The position numbers were made by a program, and so were the translations under genes. From Azonexaceae bacterium (GTDB taxonomy: Bacteria; Pseudomonadota; Gammaproteobacteria; Burkholderiales; Rhodocyclaceae): 47,982 nucleotides of DNA. Positions 20,868 to 28,592 of this stretch are shown one piece after another; position 1 is the stretch's first letter; every line of letters starts with the position of its first letter. Location: assembly GCA_009469675.1 (NCBI GenBank), contig SSSZ01000111.1, positions 1-47,982 on the forward strand. The letters are read 5' to 3'. Below the pieces are notes generated by a model. The model worked only from the letters and a program-made list of their open reading frames with translations. It made no database searches and was not told the DNA's origin.

Positions 20868-21077
20868 ATGAAGAAGAAGCTACAGCATTACGTGGGGCGT
20901 ATCGTCCGCCTCAAGAAGACCACCTTTCAGAAGATCGCCCAGCGGGCCGCCCGCTCCGGCGAGGCCATCGAGAACTGTTTCGTCGTCGGGGCGGTGAACC
21001 GGCCGATGCGCGAACTCATCTGCTACGGCGGCAACATGCGGGTGGCGGTGTCGCTCACCGAAATCGTCCTCGTCTGA
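20868..21077 (+). CDS. Small basic protein, 69 residues, family not recognised
   Basis: The ATG at 20868 follows GAAGG by nine bases. The product is strongly basic at the start (MKKKLQHYVGRIVRLKK), has a helix-like middle (TFQKIAQRAARSGEAIENCF), then alternating short hydrophobic runs (FVVGAVN, ELICYGG, RVAVSLTEIVLV) that suggest beta strands. One reading is a small beta-barrel of Sm or PilZ size that binds nucleic acid, but no signature proves this. It has no signal peptide. It converges on the AddA-like gene 15 bases away. Codon use matches the neighbours, supporting a resident gene. Confidence 0.65.
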   Translation: MKKKLQHYVGRIVRLKKTTFQKIAQRAARSGEAIENCFVVGAVNRPMRELICYGGNMRVAVSLTEIVLV

Positions 21078-21092
21078 AGGGCCGGGCGGCCC

Positions 21093-24000
21093 TCAGCCGG
21101 CGCCGAGTTCGATCAGGCGGTCGGGTTCGATGAAATAGAGGGCGAGGCGAAGGGGCCGGCCCTCGTCGGCAAAGAGGCCGGCGTAACGTTCCAGTTGCGG
21201 GCGGTAGGCGGCGACCCGCTCGGCCAGCCAGGCTTCACGGTCGGGGACGGCGCCTCCCCCCATCTTGTAGTCGATGATCCAGCGGCAATCGCCCTCGATA
21301 AAGCTGCGATCCACCACATGCTGGGTGGTTTCCCCGTCGGCGCAGCGGCTCAAGGCGAGTTCGGCCGCGGCCCCGGGGCGGTCGGCCAGCACCCAGCGGC
21401 CGTGGGGGCTGGCCAGGACGCCCTGCACCGCCCGCACCACCCGGCGGGCGCCGGTGGCGGCACCGGCGGCATCCAGACCTTGGTTGGCCAGCCAGGCGGC
21501 AAAGGCATTTTCCCGCCCGGCGACGCGTTCCGCCGGCCAACGGGCGAGGCCGTCCCGGGCGATGATCTCGAGGCAGCGGTGGGCGAGGCTGCCGATGGCG
21601 GCGTCGGCGGCCGCCGGTTCGCCTGGGTCCGCCTTCTCCCCGTGGGGCGGGGCGGGGCGCTCGGCGGCGGGCGGAGAGGCCGGCGGCTGGGGCAGGGCGG
21701 CGGCCGGCAGGCGGACCACGGCCGGGACGAAGCTTGCCGCATCGACGCCTGGGGGGGCCGCCGGGGCGGGGGGGGCGGCGCCGGCGGCGGCAAAACGCTC
21801 GCCGACGCCGGCTTCCCAGAGCAGGGCCAGGAGACTGCCGGCGGCCGGCGCCTTGGGCTGGCCGTCGGCGACGGTGGCGACGCCCACGAGATGCAGCGAT
21901 TCCTTGGCGCGGGTGACGGCAACGTAGAGCAGGCGCTGGGTTTCATGCATGGCCCGCTGTTGTTCCAGGCGGCGCAAGGCATCGTAGGCCGTGGGCTGCG
22001 CCCTGACCGCGCCACGGGCGCGCAGCGGGGCGGCCACCAGGCGCTCGCCCGCCGCCTCGTCGGGGATTTCGTCCCACAGGAGGAGGGCCGGGTCGTCGCC
22101 GCGGCCGCGTTTGTGCAGGCCAGGCAGGATGACCGTGGCGAATTCCAGGCCCTTCGATTTGTGGATGGTCATCAACTGCAGCCCGAGGGCGGCAGGGCTG
22201 GGGTCGGGCGGGGCGTAGAGGCGCTCCGCCTCGTCCTGCAGGATGTCGGCGGTCAGGCGGCGCTGGGCGGCGAGTTTGTCCATGAGGGCGAACAAGGCAG
22301 CGACGTCCTGGTGGTCGGTGGCCGCCGTCAGGCAGGCCGGTCCGCCCAGGGCGCGCCAGGTGCCTTCGATCCAGCGCCGGGGGTGGGAGCGGCCGCGGTG
22401 GGCGATGGCTTCGCCCAGAGCGGCGGCGACATGGGCCAGCCGGGCCTGCCCGTCGGCAGAGAGGCGGCCCCGGCGCTCCGGGTCGGCGAGTAGCTGCCAG
22501 ATCGTGCTGGCGTGGTCGTCGCCCGCCAGGGCGTGCAGATCGGCCAGGCTGAGGCCGCACCAGGGGGCGCGCAGGACGGCGAGCCAATGGACGCGGTCGC
22601 CGCGATGAAAGAGGGCATGGGCGAGGGAAAGGAGATCCTGCACCGGCTGGCGCCCGGACAGGGACTCCGTCTCGACGGCCTGGAAGGCCAGGTCCGGCGT
22701 GCTGCGGCGGATTTCGGCGACGAGGGCGTCAAGATGGTGGCGGGCCCGGACGAGGACGGCGATGCTGCCCTCCGGCCGGGCTTCCCGGGCAGCGGCGACC
22801 AGGGCGAGGACGGTGCGGGCCTCGGCCCGTTCGCCGTCGTCGCCCTCGCCGGCCAGCACCGGGTGGATGCCGACCCCGGCGACCGGGTGGGCCTCCCGGG
22901 TGGCGCTCGATGGGCTGTAGCGCACGGCGCCGTGGAGCGGCTCGTCGGCGCCGGGGAAAATGCCGGGGAAGCTCCCATTGACCCACTCCACCAGGGCCGG
23001 GCGGGAGCGGTTGTTGCGGGTGAGCCGCAGGCGCTCGGGGCGGACCGGCCCGATGCCGGCGTCGCGCACCTTGAGGAAAAGCCCGACGTCGGCCTTGCGA
23101 AAGCGGTAGATCGACTGCATCGGGTCGCCCACCAGGAAGAGGCTGCGGCCGTCGCCTTCCTGCCAGCCGCGGACGAGGCCGGCGATGAGGCGAACCTGGG
23201 TCGGGCTGGTGTCCTGGAATTCGTCCACCAGCAGATGGCGGATGCGGTAGTCGAGGGCCAGCGCCAGGTCGGTCGGAGCTTCGTCGCTGCCCAGGGCGGC
23301 TTCGGCGCGCAGGGCGATTTCGCTGAAATCGACTTCGCCGCCTTCCTGGAAGGCCAGCCAGAGATGGCCGGCGGCCAGGGTGAGCAGGCGGGCGAAGATT
23401 TCCACCGTGGCCCATTCGGCGTCGGTGTAGGTTGGCGGCGGCAGGTCGCGCAGGGGTGCGAGGGCGGCTTCGACCGCGGGGCCGAGGCCGTCGATGATGG
23501 CCTGGAGGGCGATCTTTTCTTCTTTGGCAGAGGGCGGTACGCCGCAGTTCTTGTCGAGGCGCTTGCGCAGCGTGCCGGCGGCGGTCAGGAGCAGGTCGGC
23601 CAGGGCCTGCCAGATGGGGAGGTCGGCGGGGGCGTCGGTGAGGGGGCGTTCCCAGGTTTCCAGGCGGGCGATGGCGGCGTCCGGCCGCTCGGTCGCCAGG
23701 GTGGCGCCGGCAAAGCGGGCGAGCGGCAAGAGGCGGTGCTGGGCGAAGTCGTCGAGGCCCGCCCGGGCCGCCGCCAGGTCGCGGCGGATCAGGGCCTGCA
23801 GGCCGGCTTCGGCGGCGGCGCGGGAAACACCGCCGGCGTGGTGCAGCCATTGGTCGCGGCGGGCCAGCATGGCGGCGAGGAGCGCTTCCAGCCGGCCGGC
23901 GTCGTTGTCCATGAAAGCCAGTGCGGCAGCCACGGTTTCGCCGTCGGCATCGCCTGCCTCGACCAGGGCCAGGGTCTTCTTGGCGGCCTGGCGATAGTAG

Positions 24001-24455
24001 GGCGCGGCATCCTCGGCTACCCCGGGCTGGGCGCCGAAGCGGGACAGGTAGGGCATCTGGCGGGCCAGGCTGCCGCACAGCGCATCCAGCGTCGTCACGG
24101 CGAGGCGCCCGGGATGCTGCAGCAACTGCCAGCCCCGCTCGCCGTCGCGGGCCAGCGCCGCCTGTCCCAGATCGTAGGTGATCTGCCGATGGGGCGCCTC
24201 GTCCCCCGGCCGCTCGCCCCGGGCGGCGAGTTCCAGGCTGCCGAGGATGCGGTCGCGCATTTCGGCGGCGGCCTTGTTGGTGAAGGTGAGCGCCACCACT
24301 TCTTCCGGATGGTCCACCAGGGCGAGCAGGCGCAGGGTCCGCTGGGTCAGCAGTTCGGTCTTGCCCGCCCCGGCCGGCGCCTCGACGATGAAGGAGGCCG
24401 GTTCGAGGGCGCGGCGGCGGGCGGCGGCGTCGGCGAGGAGAAGTTCGTCGCTCAT
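21093..24455 (-). CDS. AddA-like UvrD-family helicase with C-terminal nuclease
   Basis: The 1120-residue protein carries the superfamily-1 helicase set: Walker A APAGAGKTELL (Lys 32), LTFTNKAAAEMRDR, the LLVDEFQDTSPTQ Walker B, VGDPMQSIYRFRKAD, MTIHKSKGLEFATVILP and LLYVAVTRAKE. At the C-terminus DYK (1062-1064) within CRWIIDYKMGG is the PD-(D/E)XK nuclease core. Together with the nuclease encoded upstream it resembles the AddAB pair that resects double-strand breaks for RecA. The ATG at 24455 was chosen because the helicase fold begins there; an open frame with a non-homologous N-terminus extends upstream. It is the last gene of a three-gene minus-strand operon. Confidence 0.9.
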   Translation of the reverse strand: MSDELLLADAAARRRALEPASFIVEAPAGAGKTELLTQRTLRLLALVDHPEEVVALTFTNKAAAEMRDRILGSLELAARGERPGDEAPHRQITYDLGQAALARDGERGWQLLQHPGRLAVTTLDALCGSLARQMPYLSRFGAQPGVAEDAAPYYRQAAKKTLALVEAGDADGETVAAALAFMDNDAGRLEALLAAMLARRDQWLHHAGGVSRAAAEAGLQALIRRDLAAARAGLDDFAQHRLLPLARFAGATLATERPDAAIARLETWERPLTDAPADLPIWQALADLLLTAAGTLRKRLDKNCGVPPSAKEEKIALQAIIDGLGPAVEAALAPLRDLPPPTYTDAEWATVEIFARLLTLAAGHLWLAFQEGGEVDFSEIALRAEAALGSDEAPTDLALALDYRIRHLLVDEFQDTSPTQVRLIAGLVRGWQEGDGRSLFLVGDPMQSIYRFRKADVGLFLKVRDAGIGPVRPERLRLTRNNRSRPALVEWVNGSFPGIFPGADEPLHGAVRYSPSSATREAHPVAGVGIHPVLAGEGDDGERAEARTVLALVAAAREARPEGSIAVLVRARHHLDALVAEIRRSTPDLAFQAVETESLSGRQPVQDLLSLAHALFHRGDRVHWLAVLRAPWCGLSLADLHALAGDDHASTIWQLLADPERRGRLSADGQARLAHVAAALGEAIAHRGRSHPRRWIEGTWRALGGPACLTAATDHQDVAALFALMDKLAAQRRLTADILQDEAERLYAPPDPSPAALGLQLMTIHKSKGLEFATVILPGLHKRGRGDDPALLLWDEIPDEAAGERLVAAPLRARGAVRAQPTAYDALRRLEQQRAMHETQRLLYVAVTRAKESLHLVGVATVADGQPKAPAAGSLLALLWEAGVGERFAAAGAAPPAPAAPPGVDAASFVPAVVRLPAAALPQPPASPPAAERPAPPHGEKADPGEPAAADAAIGSLAHRCLEIIARDGLARWPAERVAGRENAFAAWLANQGLDAAGAATGARRVVRAVQGVLASPHGRWVLADRPGAAAELALSRCADGETTQHVVDRSFIEGDCRWIIDYKMGGGAVPDREAWLAERVAAYRPQLERYAGLFADEGRPLRLALYFIEPDRLIELGAG

Positions 24456-24615
24456 TGGGGGAACCTTGAGGCGGGGGGGTTGGCACCGCGCTCGAGGAGT
24501 GCCCGGAAATCCCTGTCGTGCGGCGCCGGCCGAGGCGGGCGGATTGCCGAAAGGCCCACCGACCTGACGTTTTCTAAGCCCCGGCGCCCCGGCCGCGCCC
24601 ACTCTTCCCCTCTTC

Positions 24616-27273
24616 TCATGACTGCGCCTCCAGTTGTTGCCGCCGCTCCGGCAGGCGCAGCAGGGGCAGCACGTCGCAGTAGCGCAGCGCGCTTTCGTCG
24701 GCGAAGCGCACGCCGGCGTCGCCGGCGCGAATTTCTTCGGCGATGGCGTGGAGCCTGGCGTGCCAGTGGGCGAGGACGGCGTTCCAGTCGGGGAAGGCGG
24801 CGGCCGGGAAGAGCTTGCGTTTGTCGTCGTCGAGGCCAGCGACCCCGGGCAGGAGGCCCTTGCTGTCGGCGATGCCGGCAAAGGCCGGGGCGTCCGCCAC
24901 GACCTTGGCGAAAGCGACCCCCGCCACTGGCCCGTCGCCCTCCTGGGGCACGGCAATGGCGGCGTAGATGGGGAGCTGCGGTTCGGTGATGCGGGCCTCG
25001 GCCCAGTTGCGGGTGTCGATGTTCTGGCCGGTCTTGTAGTCGAGAATGAGATAGCGGCCGTCGTCGAGGCGGTCGATGCGGTCGATGACGGTGCGCACCC
25101 GGATGCCGGCCAGGTCGAGAATGGCTTCCCGCTCGCAGGCCGCCACGGTGAAGCCGGGAAAGCGTGTCATCTCGAAATCGAGCCACACCGCGAGAAGCCG
25201 CTTGAGCCGTTCGGCTTCCAACCGGCGGAAGCGGGGCGGCAACTGGCGGTGGCTCGTCGCCTCGAAGGCATCGAGGGCGGCGGCGACGGCGCCGGCGATG
25301 GCTGCGTTGAGGGCCGACTGGTCGAGGGCGAGCAGGCCCTCGAGGCTGCCGGCGGCGCCCCAGAAGTGTTCCAGGGCGCCGTGCACCAGGGTGCCCCGGG
25401 CCGTGGCGTCGAGGCCCTCGACCGCTTCCCCCAGGGCTTCGGCGCCCAGGCGGTAGCGGAAGTAACCCCAGGCCGGGCAGATGGCCTGGGCCTTCAACAG
25501 GCCGGTGCCGCCGGAAACCTTTTCCCCCGGGGCGACGGCCGGGGCGACGGCGTCAGCCACCCGTTCCAGCCGGGCGGGGGCGGCCCCAGGGGGCGGCACC
25601 GCCCCGCCGGGAGCGGCGGCGATGCCGGCCAGGAGCGGGCTGGGCCGGAGCATACGGTTGCCGTCGGCCTGGCTGTAGGAAAAGGTGATGTCCGGTGCGG
25701 CCTGCAGCAGGCGACGGTGCACGGCGGTGGCGAAGGCCAGTTCGACCTCGGCGCTGGCGTGGGGGCTGCCCGCCCGGCGCTGCAGGTCCGCCGGCAGCAG
25801 CGGGTTGGGCCGGGGCGGGGGCGGCCAGGCGTGGTCGTTCATGCCCATCACCCAGAGGGCGTCGAATTCGAGGCCGGTGCTTTCTAGGACGCCGACAATT
25901 TCGATGGCCGGCCGGCCCCGGGTCTCGGGCTGGAAAATGCGTTCGCCGCAGAGCCGGGCGAGGCGGCGGCAGGCCTCGTCGACCCGGATGCCGCCCAGCA
26001 GGTCGTCGAAGCGGGCGAGGCTGGCCAGGGTCTCAAGAAACGCCTGACGGGCCTGGTACTCGCGGCTGGAAAGGGGGCGGTCGCCGGGCCAGCCCAGGCT
26101 CTCCAGCCATTCCCGAAAGAGGCCGGCCCAGGCCGAAGGCGGCCGCCGGCGGGAACCGGCGGCCGCCTGGGCGGCCCCGTAGGCTTCGAGGTGGCGCACC
26201 AGTTGCGGGCAGGGCAGCTGGTCGCGGGCGAAAAGGCGCTTGGCGAGGCGGACGAGGGCCGGCAGGTCGGTGAAATATTCCAGTTCCCGGCGCATCGCCG
26301 CATCGATGCGGGCCCGGCTGTCGGCTTCGGCCTGCCCGGCCGACCAGCCGGGGTCGAGAAGCAGGGCGGAAATGGCGCTTTGCTCGTGCTGCCGGGTGGC
26401 GGCCAGGGCGAGGAGGGCGAGGGCGGTGCGCACCGGGGATTCTCCGGCCAGGGGCGTTCCCAGGGATAAGTTGTAGCAGCGCGGGGCCTCGGCGCCGGCC
26501 GGGCGGCAGGCTTCGGGGTGGAAGGCGTCGTCGAGGACGAAGGCCAGGGCGTCCCGAACCGCCGCCAAGTCGGGAACCACGACGCCGAGGCGGGCCGCCG
26601 GGTCGGCCGCCCGAAGGCGGCTCGCCCAGGCCGCCACGGCCCGACATTCGGCGGCCAGGTCGGGGCAGGCCCGGGTGCGGGCCTCCCCCTCCCGCCCGCG
26701 CCCGGCCGGCAGCGGGGAAACCTCGACGCCGCGGGCTTGAAGGGCGGCGTAGAGGCGCTTTTCCAGAGGCGTGTAGCGGTCGAAGCCGGCAAATCGCACG
26801 GCGGCGGGGAGCGGGACGTCGCCCTTTTCGATCAGATCGACCGCCACCGCGGGCAGCCGGGCCGCTTCCCGCCAGCCCCGGGGGGCGGCGCGGCGGCGGA
26901 ATTCGCGTCGCCAGGCGAGAAACAGCCGGGTCTCGTCGGCCAGGGGGCCGTCGCCCGGCAGGATCTGCCACAGTTCGCACAGAGCGTTGGCTTCCGCGGC
27001 GGCCGCCGCCAGCCCGGTAAGGTCGAAGAGGGGTGCGGCGGCACCGTCGAGGGAATCGGCGATGACCTGTTCCCAGAGAAGGCGCTCGGCCTGGGAGTCG
27101 AGGGCCGCCAGCGGCGCCGCCGTGCCGGACAGCACCGCCTCCTCGACCACCTGCTCCAGCCAGGCGTTGACCGTCAAGGCCCGGCAGGTCGGCCAGACCG
27201 CCGCCCCCGGGGCGGGGGGCCGGGCGCGCAGGAACTGGGTAAGACGGGAGGTGGCGCAGAGGTGGAGGGTCAA
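24616..27273 (-). CDS. AddB-like PD-(D/E)XK nuclease DNA repair protein
   Basis: This 885-residue protein matches the betaproteobacterial repair nucleases that travel with the UvrD-type gene (the group annotated as probable DNA repair protein). The N-terminal two-thirds is a degenerate helicase-like region (RLGVVVPDL, LESTGLEFDALWVMGMND). The C-terminal nuclease has ARGTLVHGALEHFW, DRIDRLDDGRYLILDYKTGQ (D745-Y746-K747) and QLPIYA. Only scattered cysteines are seen, so the full iron-sulfur staple of classical AddB is not evident. The start is TTG, overlapping the preceding stop as TTGA; no nearby ATG fits. A 160-base gap separates it from the AddA-like gene. The pair should act together at DNA ends. 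Confidence 0.87.
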   Translation of the reverse strand: MTLHLCATSRLTQFLRARPPAPGAAVWPTCRALTVNAWLEQVVEEAVLSGTAAPLAALDSQAERLLWEQVIADSLDGAAAPLFDLTGLAAAAAEANALCELWQILPGDGPLADETRLFLAWRREFRRRAAPRGWREAARLPAVAVDLIEKGDVPLPAAVRFAGFDRYTPLEKRLYAALQARGVEVSPLPAGRGREGEARTRACPDLAAECRAVAAWASRLRAADPAARLGVVVPDLAAVRDALAFVLDDAFHPEACRPAGAEAPRCYNLSLGTPLAGESPVRTALALLALAATRQHEQSAISALLLDPGWSAGQAEADSRARIDAAMRRELEYFTDLPALVRLAKRLFARDQLPCPQLVRHLEAYGAAQAAAGSRRRPPSAWAGLFREWLESLGWPGDRPLSSREYQARQAFLETLASLARFDDLLGGIRVDEACRRLARLCGERIFQPETRGRPAIEIVGVLESTGLEFDALWVMGMNDHAWPPPPRPNPLLPADLQRRAGSPHASAEVELAFATAVHRRLLQAAPDITFSYSQADGNRMLRPSPLLAGIAAAPGGAVPPPGAAPARLERVADAVAPAVAPGEKVSGGTGLLKAQAICPAWGYFRYRLGAEALGEAVEGLDATARGTLVHGALEHFWGAAGSLEGLLALDQSALNAAIAGAVAAALDAFEATSHRQLPPRFRRLEAERLKRLLAVWLDFEMTRFPGFTVAACEREAILDLAGIRVRTVIDRIDRLDDGRYLILDYKTGQNIDTRNWAEARITEPQLPIYAAIAVPQEGDGPVAGVAFAKVVADAPAFAGIADSKGLLPGVAGLDDDKRKLFPAAAFPDWNAVLAHWHARLHAIAEEIRAGDAGVRFADESALRYCDVLPLLRLPERRQQLEAQS

Positions 27274-28022
27274 GGGCGGCCGGCTCCGGTCTTCGGCGTC
27301 GCGGCCTTGGCGCGCAGGTAGTAGTGGGTGTTGTCCTGGCGGAATTCGAACAAGCCGGTCGCCGCCAACAGGGCAGAGAGCTTGGTATAACCATAGTTGC
27401 GGGAATCGAAGGCCGACGAGCTGCGCGACAGATGGGCGCCGACCGTCGCCAGCGCCGCCCAGCCGGTTTCGTCCGAAGCGGCCGTTACGGCATTGCGAAG
27501 CAGCCTGACCAGGCTGGTGTCGCCTTTGAGTTCGCTCGAGGTTTTGCGCGGCGGGGCGGCCCCCAGGGCCGTATCGGCACAGGGCGCCTCACCCGCCAGG
27601 CTTTCAAGAAAGAGAAACTTACTACAGGCGTTTACAAAGGCTTCTGGCGTTTTTTTCTCACCAAAACCAAAGACCTTGAGGCCGTTGGTGCGGATGCGCA
27701 TGGCCAGAGGCGTGAAGTCGGAATCGCTGGAGGCGATGCAAAAGGCGCCGAGTTTCTGCGTATAGAGCAAATCCATGGCGTCGATAATCATGGCGCTGTC
27801 AGTGGCGTTCTTGCCCTTGGTGTAGGCAAACTGCTGCACCGGCTGGATGGCGTGGTCGTGCAGGATGCCGGCCCAGCCGGAAAGGCTCTGGCTCTTCCAG
27901 TCGCCGTAGGCGCGGCGGATATTGATACTGCCGTGTTTGGCCAGTTCGTCGAGGATGACACCGATCTTGCCGGCAGGGCAGTTGTCGGCGTCGATGAGAA
28001 GGGCGATGGCGTGGGGTTCCAT
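27270..28022 (-). CDS. NYN-domain protein with C-terminal OST-HTH/LOTUS domain
   Basis: The 250-residue protein is a PIN-like NYN nuclease: ALLIDADN (D11, D13), KNATDSAMIIDAMDLL (D75) and ASSDSDF (D100, D102) supply the acidic metal site. After a linker (about 145-165), residues 168-240 read as an OST-HTH/LOTUS domain (SLVRLLRNAVTAA, GWAALATVGAHLSR, SRNYGYTKLSALLAATGLFE), a module that binds RNA or G-rich nucleic acid. Such proteins are putative RNases. The gene overlaps the AddB-like gene (TTGA), so an apparent RNA-acting enzyme is coupled to a DNA-end repair pair. The ATG at 28022 lacks a strong ribosome site. Confidence 0.88.
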   Translation of the reverse strand: MEPHAIALLIDADNCPAGKIGVILDELAKHGSINIRRAYGDWKSQSLSGWAGILHDHAIQPVQQFAYTKGKNATDSAMIIDAMDLLYTQKLGAFCIASSDSDFTPLAMRIRTNGLKVFGFGEKKTPEAFVNACSKFLFLESLAGEAPCADTALGAAPPRKTSSELKGDTSLVRLLRNAVTAASDETGWAALATVGAHLSRSSSAFDSRNYGYTKLSALLAATGLFEFRQDNTHYYLRAKAATPKTGAGRP

Positions 28023-28592
28023 GGAAGCTTTGTGGCGGAAGAAACGCCATTCTACGACAGAGGCATCGATCTCGAATCGTTGATACGGACCTCTTGGCCA
28101 CAAGGGCGACACCAAGGCTGCCGGGTGGGCAGAGGAGGGACCGAAAGCCGGCTGCTGCCGTAAGCGGCGGCCGGGCATTTTTTCCGGGATCTCGCCCTGG
28201 AAGACGCTGTGGCCCTGGGCCGGTTCCGGCTATTTTCCTGTCTCGGCCCGGGAGTGAGGCCGGCGGCGGCTGGCGGCGCCGTGCTGCACGCGGCTACGCC
28301 CCCGGCTGGTCGCGATGGCTGCGGACCACCGTCGGGGGCTGCGGCCCGGGGCACCGGCCATTTTGGCCGCGCGATCCGGGCTGGCGGAAATCCGCCCGGG
28401 ACGGACGCGGCGCGGCAGTTACGCGGCATGGTTGTGCCGGCTTGACCGCTTGCTTTGGCCCCCCGGCGCCCGGTCAGAAAATCTGCAGAAGCCCGGAACG
28501 CAACCCGGCGGTTTCCGGTCCACGCAAGATGAGCGCGGGATGGTAGGCGGCGCCCGGATGAAGGAAAAAACAACGAGCCGACGGAGGGAATC
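28023..28592. other. 570-base intergenic region, no gene supported
   Basis: Frames are open here only because the DNA is very GC-rich, and none gives a recognisable product. The divergent promoters of the NYN operon and of the 941-codon gene should lie here, but no clear -35/-10 pair is visible. A strong GGAGGG site ends the region, serving the ATG at 28593. Confidence 0.5.

Noticed and set aside
27324..28163. Plus-strand 279-codon frame opposite the NYN gene
   Set aside because: It is the antisense of the NYN-LOTUS gene, whose catalytic aspartates and LOTUS motifs are clear.
28094..28546. Plus-strand 150-codon frame upstream of the exported coiled-coil gene
   Set aside because: It has no ribosome site, no recognisable pattern and a composition expected from random GC-rich DNA.
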